Shown here: positions 9,239 through 17,603 of the stretch, one piece after another
How the letters are laid out: every line of letters begins with the position of its first letter
Position numbering within the stretch: position 1 is the stretch's first letter
NCBI RefSeq assembly: GCF_001294535.1
Contig: NZ_LGIC01000086.1
Span: forward strand, 248,001 to 312,000
DNA from: Cypionkella psychrotolerans
Lineage (GTDB): Bacteria > Pseudomonadota > Alphaproteobacteria > Rhodobacterales > Rhodobacteraceae
DNA: 64,000 nucleotides
Direction of reading: 5' to 3'
The notes under the pieces: generated by a model
The model's database searches: none
What the model was told of the DNA's origin: nothing
The model's input: only the letters and a program-made list of their open reading frames with translations
Program-made: the position numbers and the translations under genes

Positions 9239-10059
9239 CCCCACGGCTGAGCGTGATCATTCCGGCCAGCAATGAGGCGGCGTATATCGGCGCGTGTTTG
9301 ACGGCGCTGTTTGCGTCCGGTCCGATCAATGCGGAATGTATCGTCGTTGCCAACGGCTGCCGCGATGCCACCGCAGCGGTGGCGCGGGGATTTACGGCGC
9401 AGGCGGAGGCGGCGGGTTGGGCGCTGACGGTGCTGGACTTACCGCAAGGCGGCAAACCCAATGCGCTGAACGCAGGGGACCGGATCGCCAAGGCTGCGAT
9501 GCGGGCCTATCTGGATGCGGATGTGGTCGTCTCGCCCGATCTGATGGCGCAACTGCTCGCAGCACTTGACGGCGATACCCCGCTCTATGCAACAGGAACC
9601 GCCCATATCCCCCGCGCCAAAAGCGCCGTCACCCGCGCCTATGCAAGGTTCTGGCAACGCCTGCCCTTCGCGCAAAGCCCGGCCCCCGGCCATGGCCTGT
9701 TCGCCACCAATGCCGCTGGTCGCGCGCGCTGGGCGGAGTTTCCCGGCATCATCTCGGACGACACCTTCGTGCGGCTGCAATTTGAGTCTGACGAGCGGGT
9801 GCAGTTCCCCGCGACCTACGAATGGCCGATGATCGAGGGCTTCGCGGCCCTGACCAAAGTGCGACGGAGACAGGATGCCGGGGTGGCTGAGATTAATCGG
9901 CTTTATCCCGGACTTTTGGCGCGGGAAGCGAAAGCGCCGCTGACCAAAGCTCGCCTGCTAGACCTCGCGCTGCGTGATCCCATCGGCTTCACCACCTATG
10001 CCGCCGTTTCCGTAGCGGTGCGCCTCAAGCGTGGCAAAGGCTGGAGCCGTGGCCGGTAA
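9232..10059 (+). CDS. Family 2 glycosyltransferase
   Basis: 275 residues of the GT-A type: it opens with LSVIIPASNEAAYIGACLTAL, the standard nucleotide-sugar binding start. The metal-binding acidic motif is in AYLDADVVVSPD (about residue 95-106), and GIISDDTFVRLQ follows where the catalytic base is expected. No transmembrane segments are evident, so it is probably a cytosolic or peripheral transferase. ATG 9232 overlaps the preceding gene by seven bases (ATGCTGA), indicating translational coupling with the SGNH/glycosidase-like protein. Donor and acceptor sugars are unknown; a surface polysaccharide or glycolipid is the likely product. Confidence 0.85.
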   Translation: MLTPRLSVIIPASNEAAYIGACLTALFASGPINAECIVVANGCRDATAAVARGFTAQAEAAGWALTVLDLPQGGKPNALNAGDRIAKAAMRAYLDADVVVSPDLMAQLLAALDGDTPLYATGTAHIPRAKSAVTRAYARFWQRLPFAQSPAPGHGLFATNAAGRARWAEFPGIISDDTFVRLQFESDERVQFPATYEWPMIEGFAALTKVRRRQDAGVAEINRLYPGLLAREAKAPLTKARLLDLALRDPIGFTTYAAVSVAVRLKRGKGWSRGR

Positions 10060-10061
10060 AG

Positions 10062-10106
10062 CGGAATTCGCGCGAATTCCGTGCACGATTTCCGCGCGGA
10101 AATCGT
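10062..10106. repeat. Two tandem perfect palindromes between convergent genes
   Basis: The 48-base gap between the glycosyltransferase and xthA holds a 20-bp perfect palindrome at 10062-10081 (left half CGGAATTCGC) and a 22-bp one at 10085-10106 (left half ACGATTTCCGC), separated by three bases. The second ends one base from the xthA stop. Each would fold into a stable hairpin in both transcripts, so a bidirectional terminator is a reasonable reading, although neither has a strong U-run. Confidence 0.8.
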
Positions 10107-10107
10107 C

Positions 10108-10896
10108 TTACAGATCAAACGTCGCGAAAACTGGGGCGTGGTCGGAGGGTTGTTCCCATCCGCGCACCGGGCGCAGGATGCGGCTGCCATGCGCGGATTT
10201 GGCAATATCAGGTGTTGCCCAGATGTGATCCAGCCGACGCCCCTTATCGGCGGCGTCCCAGTCGGGCGAGCGATAGCTCCACCAGCTGTAAAGATTGCCC
10301 GTCGGAATGTCAGCGCGGGTGACGTCGACCCAAGCGCCCGACTCCATCGCCGCGCCAAAATGCTCCACCTCAATCGGCGTATGGCTGACGATCTTCAACA
10401 ACGCCTTGTGGTTCCACACGTCATCCTCACGCGGGGCGATGTTCAGATCGCCGACCAGAATGGCTTTTGTGGGCTTCTCACCATGAAACCAATCGCGCAT
10501 CTCGGTCAGGAAATCCAGCTTCTGGCCGAATTTCACATTCTGCGCCCGGTCGGGAATATCGCCACCTGCAGGCACATAGCAGTTGTGGATCACCACGCCG
10601 TTCTCCAGCCGGGCAGCCACATGCCGCGCATGACCCATGGTGACGAAATCACGCCCCCCGGCATCCTCCAGCGGCAGCTTGGAGACGATCGCCACGCCGT
10701 TATAACCCTTCTGCCCGCGTGCCACCATGTAGCGATAGCCAAACGCGCGGAACTGCTCCACCGGGATCATCTCGACCGGGCTTTTGCATTCCTGCAGGCA
10801 CAGCACATCGGGGGCCTCCTCGGCCATCAGCTTGGCCACCAGACCTTCGCGCAGACGGACCGAGTTGATGTTCCAAGTGGCGAGGGTGAAGGTCAT
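10108..10896 (-). CDS. xthA: Exodeoxyribonuclease III
   Basis: A 262-residue metal-dependent AP endonuclease / 3'-5' exonuclease of base-excision repair. Visible family blocks are TLATWNINSVRLR at the N-terminus, DVLCLQECKSP (metal-binding Glu), KGYNGVAIVSK, LVGDLNIAP and the terminal SDHAPVFATF with the catalytic His. Length matches the family. The start at ATG 10896 has AGGAG upstream; longer in-frame starts would run through the small-RNA candidate at 10992-11057. It converges with the glycosyltransferase. Confidence 0.95.
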   Translation of the reverse strand: MTFTLATWNINSVRLREGLVAKLMAEEAPDVLCLQECKSPVEMIPVEQFRAFGYRYMVARGQKGYNGVAIVSKLPLEDAGGRDFVTMGHARHVAARLENGVVIHNCYVPAGGDIPDRAQNVKFGQKLDFLTEMRDWFHGEKPTKAILVGDLNIAPREDDVWNHKALLKIVSHTPIEVEHFGAAMESGAWVDVTRADIPTGNLYSWWSYRSPDWDAADKGRRLDHIWATPDIAKSAHGSRILRPVRGWEQPSDHAPVFATFDL

Positions 10897-10991
10897 TGGC
10901 TGCTCCTGATCAAGAGCAATCAGCCTAAGCTGCGCCGCCCGCGTTCTCAAGAGGGCAAAGCCCCCGACGATAGGCTGAGCAGCAACTACAC

Positions 10992-11021
10992 AAAAAGTCG
11001 CCCAGCCAATGTGGCCGGGCG
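10992..11021 (-). terminator. Rho-independent terminator of small RNA candidate 1
   Basis: A 9-bp stem formed by 11021-11013 and 11007-10999 (one G-U pair) with a 5-base loop is followed by ACTTTTTG on the minus strand. It lies 96 bases upstream of the xthA start, so it would end transcripts coming from hemP or from the small RNA. Confidence 0.75.
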
Positions 11022-11057
11022 GGAGGTCCAACAGGGAGGTAATGTCGTACATATACC
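10992..11057 (-). ncRNA. Candidate small RNA 1 with anti-Shine-Dalgarno segment (sibling of 26650-26720)
   Basis: On the minus strand the order is: a hairpin at 11057-11038 (GGUAUAUGU / ACAUUACC, one bulged base, ACG loop), an unpaired CU-rich segment down to 11022, a GC hairpin at 11021-10999 (9 bp with one G-U), then a U-run at 10996-10992. The 16 bases CCTCCCTGTTGGACCT (11039-11024) are identical to those of the second copy at 26693-26678. The CCUCCC part could pair with GGGAGG ribosome sites. The 5' end is not determined. It lies between hemP and xthA, both on minus. A processed leader of xthA or a terminated hemP tail are alternatives. Confidence 0.6.
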
Positions 11058-11157
11058 ATAGAATACTGCGCATTTCCGTCCGCTGGTGCAAATTACCCAA
11101 GCCATGGCTTTTTGGCCACAACCCAAGATTGCGTCATGCGCAAGGCAGGCTTTGCGC

Positions 11158-11352
11158 CTATTTGGTCAGGATCAGCTTTGCCGATTTGGTGATGCGCAGG
11201 GTGTAAATCTGCCCGTCCAACTCGATCAGCGCGGTGCCCGCCCCCCCCGTCAGCGCCCGCGCGTCGTAGCGGAGGGTGCGGTCTGCGGATACGGGTTCGG
11301 CAGCGGCTTGCGACGCCAGAAACTGAGGGGTCAGGATTTGAGTTTCGTACAT
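11158..11352 (-). CDS. hemP: Hemin uptake protein HemP
   Basis: A 64-residue protein whose C-terminal half has the HemP/HmuP signature: the DARALTGGAGTALIELDGQIYTLRIT segment followed by SAKLILTK. HemP proteins are small factors encoded with heme-uptake genes; in some bacteria they are needed for expression of the heme receptor. The start ATG 11352 follows GGAG at good spacing. It lies 163 bases downstream of hmuV on the same strand but has its own upstream region with an inverted repeat (11443-11461), so independent iron-responsive expression is likely. Confidence 0.9.
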   Translation of the reverse strand: MYETQILTPQFLASQAAAEPVSADRTLRYDARALTGGAGTALIELDGQIYTLRITKSAKLILTK

Positions 11353-11437
11353 GTTGCGCTCCGCAAGAGATTAGGGTTGGCACTGAAAGACCGGCTTCCC
11401 AGAGGCGGGTGGCATGGCGATGGCCTATACCTAGCAA

Positions 11438-11461
11438 ATTTGTCAGGAATATAAAACCTGA
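11438..11461 (-). promoter_or_regulatory. Candidate iron-responsive operator upstream of hemP
   Basis: The inverted repeat TCAGG-N9-CCTGA occupies 11443-11461. On the minus strand the 13-mer ATTCCTGACAAAT (11450-11438) matches ATTCCTGACAGAT upstream of the heme receptor gene (15396-15408) at 12 of 13 positions. The flanking GATTCTTT is shared with the region upstream of the imelysin operon. The binding regulator (a Fur-family or Rrf2-family protein) is not identifiable from the window. Confidence 0.5.
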
Positions 11462-11515
11462 TTCTTTTACTTATCTTTAGCAGACCCCTGCGCTGCGGCA
11501 GGGCTGCAACGCCCG

Positions 11516-12292
11516 TCAGCTGGCCACCGCCTGTGGCAGAAGCCAAGTGCCGTGGCTGGGCAGCGCATTGATGCGAATCGGGCAGCCGTAGGCGTTCGAC
11601 AGCAATGCATCCGTCAGCACGGTATCTGGCCTGCCTGCGGCGACCAAAGCGCCTTCAGCCAGCAGCGCCAACTTGTCGGCGAACATCGCGGACAGGTTCA
11701 GATCATGCATTACCGCCACCACGCCGCCGCCTGCATCGGCAAATCGGCGGGCCAGCCGCATCACTTGCAACTGATGGCCCAAATCGAGGCTGGCCACGGG
11801 TTCATCCAAGAACAACCAGCGCGCGCCGCCTGCACCGACCGGGTTCCAGACCTGTACCAAAGCACGGGCGAGTTGCACGCGCTGCCGTTCGCCCCCCGAG
11901 AGGTCTTGGTAATTGCGTGCGGCGTGGTGCAGCAGGCCCACCTCGGCCAAGGCGCGCTGCGGCAGATCGCGGGCATCTGCGTTCTCGCCCATGCTCAGGC
12001 CCAGCCGGATCACCTCCAGCACGGTGAACGGGAACGCCAGTTGGGTTTCTTGGGCCATCACCGCGCGGATCGCCGCCAACTGCCATGCTTTCGCGCGCGC
12101 CACATCAAGCCCGTTCAGCGTGACCTTGCCCTGATAGGCGACCTCACCTATGAGTGCGCGCAACAGCGTGGTTTTGCCTGATCCGTTCGGCCCGACAATC
12201 GCGGTCAGCGTGCCGGGCCGGGCGGTCAGGCTGACACCGCACAGCACCGGGCGGCGGTTCAGGGCCACACAGATATTTTCGACCTGAAGCAT
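11516..12292 (-). CDS. hmuV: Heme ABC transporter ATP-binding protein
   Basis: A 258-residue ABC ATPase of the FecE/HmuV group that powers import of heme across the inner membrane. Walker A is GPNGSGKTT (about residues 34-42), the signature is LSGGERQRV, and Walker B is WLFLDEPVASLD, followed by the switch His in VMHDLN. Length is typical. Start ATG 12292 lies three bases after the hmuU stop. It is the last gene of the hmuSTUV operon, consistent with a partnership with HmuU and HmuT. Confidence 0.93.
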   Translation of the reverse strand: MLQVENICVALNRRPVLCGVSLTARPGTLTAIVGPNGSGKTTLLRALIGEVAYQGKVTLNGLDVARAKAWQLAAIRAVMAQETQLAFPFTVLEVIRLGLSMGENADARDLPQRALAEVGLLHHAARNYQDLSGGERQRVQLARALVQVWNPVGAGGARWLFLDEPVASLDLGHQLQVMRLARRFADAGGGVVAVMHDLNLSAMFADKLALLAEGALVAAGRPDTVLTDALLSNAYGCPIRINALPSHGTWLLPQAVAS

Positions 12293-12295
12293 CGT

Positions 12296-13366
12296 CTAAA
12301 TCCCCACAAGGCCCTGACGGCGCATCAAAATCCATAGGAATACCGGCGCACCCAGCACGGCAGTCACGATGCCAATCGGCAGTTCGGCCGGGGCGACGAT
12401 GGTGCGGGCGATCATATCGGCTCCGACCAGCAGGCTTGCCCCTAGCAGAGCGGCATTGGGCAAAAGGTAGCGGTGGTTTGGCCCGGTAGAGATGCGCAAA
12501 AGATGCGGCACGACGATGCCGATAAAGCCGATACCCCCCGCCACCGCCACCGCAGCGCCAGTAGCCGCCGCCACGCCGAGGATAATCAGTTGTTTCAGCC
12601 GTTCGACTTCGATGCCCAGATGCGCCGCTTGCGCCTCACCCAAGGCCAGCGCGTTCAGGCCGCGCGCCATCAGGGGGGAGAACAGCAGCACCGGCAGAAT
12701 CAGCGGCAAAGCGGTTGCCAGCTTGCCCCAGCCCGCGCCGGCCAGTGACCCCATGCTCCAAAACGTCAAATCGCGCAGTTGTTTGTCATCGGCGAGATAG
12801 ACGAGGATGCCGGTAAATGCCCCCGCCAAAGCCCCCAGCGCGATACCCGCCAGCAGCATATTGGCGACCGAGGTGTGACCGCCGCGTGTCGCCAGACGGT
12901 AAAGCAGCAGGGTCGCGCCCCAACCGCCCAGAAATGCCGCCAAAGGCACCAGTTGGCCGCCGAAATGCACCGCAATCCCGGCGGGCAGCAGCCCGCCCAC
13001 CACAATCGCCAACACCGCACCAAGCCCCGCGCCAGCACCGACCCCGACGATACCGGGATCGGCTAAAGGGTTGCGGAACAGACCCTGCATCAGCGCGCCC
13101 GACACCGCCAAGGCAGCCCCGATCAGCAGGCCCATCGCCAGACGCGGCAGGCGGATGTTCCACAGGATCACCTGATCTCGTGTCGAAAGCTCGCCCTTGA
13201 TCGCCGCATGCGCCAAGTCAGCAAGGTTCAACCCCGCCGCTCCGGTGCCCAAGGACAGCACCGATACCACAAGCAAAAGTCCGATCAGCGCGCGCAGCAT
13301 CAAAGCCGCGCGGGCCTCACGTTCGCCACCCGTGCTACGGCTGCGTCCCAAGGCGAGTGACAGCAT
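12296..13366 (-). CDS. hmuU: Heme ABC transporter permease (FecCD family)
   Basis: A 356-residue polytopic inner-membrane permease. The FecCD hallmarks are visible: WNIRLPRLAMGLLIGAALA near residue 70, the NPLADPGIVGVGAGAGLG segment, and the C-terminal GIGFIGIVVPHLLR loop that contacts the ATPase. I chose ATG 13366 because it sits one base after the hmuT stop (TGAGATG). An in-frame ATG further upstream at 13432 would overlap hmuT by 65 bases. The first ~20 residues before the first membrane segment are charged and poorly conserved, so the exact start is uncertain. Confidence 0.92.
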   Translation of the reverse strand: MLSLALGRSRSTGGEREARAALMLRALIGLLLVVSVLSLGTGAAGLNLADLAHAAIKGELSTRDQVILWNIRLPRLAMGLLIGAALAVSGALMQGLFRNPLADPGIVGVGAGAGLGAVLAIVVGGLLPAGIAVHFGGQLVPLAAFLGGWGATLLLYRLATRGGHTSVANMLLAGIALGALAGAFTGILVYLADDKQLRDLTFWSMGSLAGAGWGKLATALPLILPVLLFSPLMARGLNALALGEAQAAHLGIEVERLKQLIILGVAAATGAAVAVAGGIGFIGIVVPHLLRISTGPNHRYLLPNAALLGASLLVGADMIARTIVAPAELPIGIVTAVLGAPVFLWILMRRQGLVGI

Positions 13367-13367
13367 C

Positions 13368-14231
13368 TCAGCCAGCCTGCGGATAGAGCGCGTCATACAG
13401 CGCGCGCGCCGCATCCGGTGTGCGCGGGCCAAAGCCCAGCAACATCATCCCATCCATCCGCACAATCGCCCCCGCCTGCGCCGCAGGAGTTTGCGACAGG
13501 GTCGGATGCGCCATCACATCCGCATTGCCGATCGCCAGATCGCCTTCGCGGTCCATTATCAGGATCAGATCGGGAGCGGCGGCGAGAACTGCTTCATCCG
13601 TCATCTGCTTGTAACCCTGAAACCCGGTCGCGGCATTGATACCCCCGGCCAAGGCGATGATGCCTTCCGCCGAAGACCCCTCGCCCCCCGCCATCACCCG
13701 CCCACCTTGCAGCGACAGCACGAACAGCACGCGTTTTTTGTCCGTCACCGCAGCGGCGCGGGCTTCGGCCTCGGTCAGCCCGGCTTGAACGTTAGTTGCC
13801 AAAGCCTCGCCTTCCGCATCACGCCCCAAGGCTTCAGCCACCGCTTTAATCTTATCAACCACCCCCGCAGGGGTCGGATCGCCCGGCATCCGCAGGAACG
13901 GCACGCCAGCGGCGGTCAACACATCCACCGCTGCGGGCGGGCCGGCGTCGGCTTCGGCCAAGATCAAATCCGGGGCAACCGACAAAACCCCTTCCGGCGA
14001 CAACGCGCGGATATAGCCGACATCCGGCAAAGCGGCGATCGCGGCAGGGTAATTCGAGGTCGAATCCCGCGCCACCAGCAGATCGCCAGCCCCCAACGCC
14101 ACAGCGATTTCGGTGACCGAGCCGCCCAGCGTCACGACGCGCTTGGCGTCCTCGGCCCCCGCCGGGGCGGTCAGGGCGACTGACAAAGCCAGTGCCAGAC
14201 CTGCCCGCAAAGCATTCACCCCCCGCATCAT
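13368..14231 (-). CDS. hmuT: Periplasmic heme-binding protein
   Basis: A 287-residue class III periplasmic binding protein delivering heme to HmuUV. It has a signal peptide (ALALSVALTAPAGA then EDAKR), then VVTLGGSVTEIAVALGAGDLLVARDSTSNYP and a second lobe with LAGGINAATGFQGYKQMTDEAV. The start ATG 14231 overlaps the hmuS stop (ATGA); a second ATG immediately follows. ALSPEGVLSVAPDLIL is a typical block for heme-binding members and distinguishes it from cobalamin binders. The operon position between hmuS and hmuU supports the assignment. Confidence 0.92.
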   Translation of the reverse strand: MMRGVNALRAGLALALSVALTAPAGAEDAKRVVTLGGSVTEIAVALGAGDLLVARDSTSNYPAAIAALPDVGYIRALSPEGVLSVAPDLILAEADAGPPAAVDVLTAAGVPFLRMPGDPTPAGVVDKIKAVAEALGRDAEGEALATNVQAGLTEAEARAAAVTDKKRVLFVLSLQGGRVMAGGEGSSAEGIIALAGGINAATGFQGYKQMTDEAVLAAAPDLILIMDREGDLAIGNADVMAHPTLSQTPAAQAGAIVRMDGMMLLGFGPRTPDAARALYDALYPQAG

Positions 14232-15268
14232 GCCATCTCCGCTTCCAGCACCGGAAGCGCCATCACAAAGGCATCCCAAGCCAGCGGCGGGGCATCCTTG
14301 CGATAGCCGAAGATTTGCAGGATCAAACCACCCTCGGCATCAAATGCCTCAACCGAGATCGCATCGCCGCGCTGGGTCGGCTTGGTCACGCGCCAGACTT
14401 CGCTGATGTGATCCCCGCGCAGATGCAGGTTAAAGCGCGGGTCCATCACGTTGATCCATGGCCCCATCGGCACCACCTTTTCAATCGGCCCGCCGTGAAT
14501 CTGGATGCAACCTGCATTGCCAACAAAGATCATCAACGGGATTTTCTGATCGGCAGCGGCGTGCAGCACTTGGGTGATCGCATCGCGCGCAACCGGGACC
14601 GCATAGGGTGCGCCGACCATCCGGTTCGCGCCCAAACGGTTGAACTTCAACCGTCGCGTCAGTTTCAGGAACTGATGCGTGTCGGTCATCGCCTTCCACT
14701 CGGCCCGCAGATCAGCGACCCGCGCCGGATCACCCTTTGGCCCCTCGACGGGTTCGCGCGGAACCAGAGTCAGCTGATCGGACTGCTCGGCCAAGCGCAG
14801 CGCAGAAACCAAGGCATCAAACGCCACCACGTTCGACTCAGGTTTCAGATGCACCTTATGCACCGCGTCGCCCGCCGCATCGAACACCTGAATGCTGCGC
14901 TTCGGGCCATCTTCGCCCGCCTCCACCACCGCAAAGCCGAATTTCCAATGGCTGGGGAACATCCGCATATCAATCTCGGCCCCCAGCACCATCGCGGCAT
15001 GGGGACCGGAGTGGTAATCTTTGTAGATCCCCCGCCGCTCATGCACACAGCTTTCGTTGCGGGTCAGCGCCATCACTTCGCCCAGTTCCCCAATCAACGG
15101 AAACAAGGCGTCGGGGGTCGCGTCAATCGCCGTGGTGCTGTGTCCGACATAGGCTGCAACCAGTTCAGCCTCGGTGATTCCCTGCATCGCCACAAAATCG
15201 CGGGCGCGCGCCTTCGGGTTTTCAGCGCGCAAAGCGCGAATCTGTGCGGGTATATGCGTATGGGTCAT
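14228..15268 (-). CDS. hmuS: Hemin-degrading factor / cytoplasmic heme-binding protein
   Basis: A 346-residue protein of the HemS/ChuS/HmuS family, which binds imported heme in the cytosol and hands it on or degrades it. The family's tandem-duplicated domain structure is evident: MALTRNESCVHERRGIYKD and VLGAEIDMRMFPSHW in the first half, and MIFVGNAGCIQIHGGPIEKV and DPRFNLHLR in the second. It is the first gene of the minus-strand operon, divergent from the receptor gene with 223 bases between starts. hmuT overlaps its stop. Confidence 0.93.
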   Translation of the reverse strand: MTHTHIPAQIRALRAENPKARARDFVAMQGITEAELVAAYVGHSTTAIDATPDALFPLIGELGEVMALTRNESCVHERRGIYKDYHSGPHAAMVLGAEIDMRMFPSHWKFGFAVVEAGEDGPKRSIQVFDAAGDAVHKVHLKPESNVVAFDALVSALRLAEQSDQLTLVPREPVEGPKGDPARVADLRAEWKAMTDTHQFLKLTRRLKFNRLGANRMVGAPYAVPVARDAITQVLHAAADQKIPLMIFVGNAGCIQIHGGPIEKVVPMGPWINVMDPRFNLHLRGDHISEVWRVTKPTQRGDAISVEAFDAEGGLILQIFGYRKDAPPLAWDAFVMALPVLEAEMA

Positions 15269-15395
15269 GCCAGAATCCTAAGTTTTACGAGGGGGTGCGG
15301 ATCTGGCAGGCCATCGGGCCGTGGCTGGAGCGCAAGGGTCAAAACATATCTGCAGAGATATACTTGACAGTTATAGTCTGGATTTCTATGAGCTT

Positions 15396-15418
15396 ATTCC
15401 TGACAGATCAAGTCGGAA
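15396..15418 (+). promoter_or_regulatory. Candidate iron-responsive operator upstream of the heme receptor
   Basis: An imperfect inverted repeat, TTCCTGAC (15397-15404) against GTCGGAA (15412-15418), lies in the divergent hmuS/hmuR region 74 bases before the receptor start. Its left part shares 12 of 13 bases with the hemP upstream element. A TTGACA hexamer at 15364-15369 lies just upstream and could be a -35 element. Confidence 0.5.
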
Positions 15419-15491
15419 TATAACTCTGCCCGCCAGCTTGCCGCCATGACGGCAAGGCCAGCCATTTGCAGACCTTAAACAAGGAAAGCCA

Positions 15492-17603
15492 ATGCTGCCT
15501 CGCCGCCTCCCCGCCCTGCGCGGTCAACTGCTGTTATCCACCTTTGCGATTGCGCTGATCGCCGCGCCCGTTGCCGCGCAAGAGACGGATGAAGGCGTGT
15601 TTCAGATGCTGGGCCGGATCATCTTCGGCGCAGGTACGGCCAAGGTTGCCATCGACACGCCGCAGGCCGTCACCGCGCGCGAGCAAGCCGATCTCGACCG
15701 CGCCCAGCCCAACACCATGGGCGATGTGCTGAAGGGCATCCCCGGCGTGCAGGCCACGGGATCGTCTGCGCGGCCCATGGGTCAGGCGTTCAACATTCGC
15801 GGCATCGGCAATACCGAGCAAACGGCATCCGAAGCCCGCATCGCGGTCAGCGTCGATGGCGCACCCAAGTTTTTCGAGCAATACCGCCTCGGCTCGTTCT
15901 TCGGTGATTTTGAGCTGTTCAAGCGCATCGAAGTGCTGCGCGGCCCGGCCTCGTCCACGCTGTATGGTGCGGGTGCGATTGGCGGCGCGATTGCCTTCAC
16001 CACCAAGGATGCCAGCGATTTCCTCGAAGAGGGCAAGACCACCACTTTGCGGTTTAAGACTGGCTATAACAGCAACGGCGATAGCAAAAAGCTGGGCATT
16101 ATCTTTGCCACCAAGCAGGGCAATGCCGAATACTTGGGCTCGCTGAACTATTCCAGCGGTGGCGAGATCAAAGACGGCGGCGGCACTGTGCTGGCGGGCA
16201 CCGCGCATGAAAGCCTGTCGGGCCTGCTGAAAGGCAAATGGACGCTGGGGCAGGATGACGACCAAAGCCTGACCCTGTCGCTGTCGCGCACCGATACCGA
16301 TCTGGACGATACGCTGCTGGCACAAACCGGAGGGGCTGCGGCGGTGTTCTTCGGCACCGCAGATATCCATTCGGTGGACGACACGGTGTCGTTGAAATGG
16401 AACAACAGCTTTGCCGAGAACCCGCTGCTCGACCTGTCGGTGCAACTTTCCCACACCAACACCACCGTCGATAAGAGCAACTTCTCGCTCGGCGCTGGCT
16501 GTCGCCTCGGGTCCAGCCAAGTGCTGTGCGCAGGTGATTTCGGCTATGCCACCACCACGCTCAAGGTTGAAAACACCGCAGAATTCGGCGGCAGCGGCTG
16601 GGATAACCGGGTGATCACCGGTGTGCAACTGTCGCAGCAAGAGCGCAGCGCGCATTCCAGCCTCGGCCCGTACAGCTTCCATCCGCAGGGCACCGACACC
16701 AAAGTCGGCGTCTATGCGCAAGGCGAGTTTGTCTACAGCGAACGCCTGACCCTGATCTCCGGCGTGCGGATTGACTTCGGCCAGTTCAGCGCGGGCGATA
16801 TTGCGGGCGGTCTGGACACCGACGATACCGCGATCTCGCCGAAACTGGCGATGATGTATAAGATCAACGACAACCTCTCGGTGTTCGGCTCTCTGGCGCA
16901 CACCGAACGGATGCCGACGCTGGACGAACGCTATTCGACCGAGGCGGCTAGCACCTTGCCAGAACGGCTGGCGAGTGTGGATCTGGCCAAAGAAGAAGCG
17001 GATTCGGTCGAGTTGGGCTTCACCCTGCGCCATGAAGACCTGCTGTCCGACGGGGATAGCCTGCAACTGAAGATGACGGCTTTCCACAATGACGTGGAAA
17101 ACATGATCGCCACCACGCCGCGCGTCGCGGGGGGGCCGGCGGTGCCCTATTACTCCAACATTGCGGCGGCAGAGCTGTGGGGCGCGGAACTGGAAGCCAG
17201 CTATGACACCGAACGCTGGTTCAGCAATCTGTCGTGGAGCAAAGTGCGCTCCAAGAACAAAAACCCCGCCGTTGGCGCGACCTCGACCACCCTGCCCGAC
17301 ACCCCGGCAGAAGCGATTGCGCTAACCATCGGGGGTAAACTGCCGGTGCAGAACCTGAACATTGGCTGGACTGGCTATTACTACGACAACATCAAAACTT
17401 CGTCGGCCACCACGACGGGCGATTCCTACCAGACCCACGATCTGTTCGTGAAATGGTCGCCACAAGAGGGCGTTCTCAAAGGCTTGGACGTGAACTTTGC
17501 CGTCGAGAACATGTTCGACGAGAAGTATAAAAACAACCTCGCCCTCGATAATGGTGTTGGCCGCAACTACAAACTGTCAGTCGCCAAATCGGTGAGCTGG
17601 TGA
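15492..17603 (+). CDS. hmuR: TonB-dependent heme receptor
   Basis: A 703-residue outer-membrane receptor. A signal peptide ends near VAAQ^ET, followed by a plug domain (NTMGDVLKGIPGVQA, GQAFNIRGIG, IEVLRGPASSTLYGAGAIGGAIAF) and a 22-strand barrel closing with an aromatic terminal residue (SVSW). The heme-receptor FRAP-type segment appears as ERMPTLDERY (about residues 470-480). The FRAP letters themselves are not conserved, as in other alphaproteobacterial heme receptors. It is the first gene of the receptor-exbB-exbD-tonB operon and is divergent from hmuS. The AAGGAAAGCC ribosome site precedes ATG 15492. Heme specificity rests on context. Confidence 0.92.
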   Translation: MLPRRLPALRGQLLLSTFAIALIAAPVAAQETDEGVFQMLGRIIFGAGTAKVAIDTPQAVTAREQADLDRAQPNTMGDVLKGIPGVQATGSSARPMGQAFNIRGIGNTEQTASEARIAVSVDGAPKFFEQYRLGSFFGDFELFKRIEVLRGPASSTLYGAGAIGGAIAFTTKDASDFLEEGKTTTLRFKTGYNSNGDSKKLGIIFATKQGNAEYLGSLNYSSGGEIKDGGGTVLAGTAHESLSGLLKGKWTLGQDDDQSLTLSLSRTDTDLDDTLLAQTGGAAAVFFGTADIHSVDDTVSLKWNNSFAENPLLDLSVQLSHTNTTVDKSNFSLGAGCRLGSSQVLCAGDFGYATTTLKVENTAEFGGSGWDNRVITGVQLSQQERSAHSSLGPYSFHPQGTDTKVGVYAQGEFVYSERLTLISGVRIDFGQFSAGDIAGGLDTDDTAISPKLAMMYKINDNLSVFGSLAHTERMPTLDERYSTEAASTLPERLASVDLAKEEADSVELGFTLRHEDLLSDGDSLQLKMTAFHNDVENMIATTPRVAGGPAVPYYSNIAAAELWGAELEASYDTERWFSNLSWSKVRSKNKNPAVGATSTTLPDTPAEAIALTIGGKLPVQNLNIGWTGYYYDNIKTSSATTTGDSYQTHDLFVKWSPQEGVLKGLDVNFAVENMFDEKYKNNLALDNGVGRNYKLSVAKSVSW

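Noticed and set aside
15534-17087. 517-codon minus-strand frame opposite the heme receptor
   Set aside because: Antisense shadow of a clear TonB-dependent receptor.
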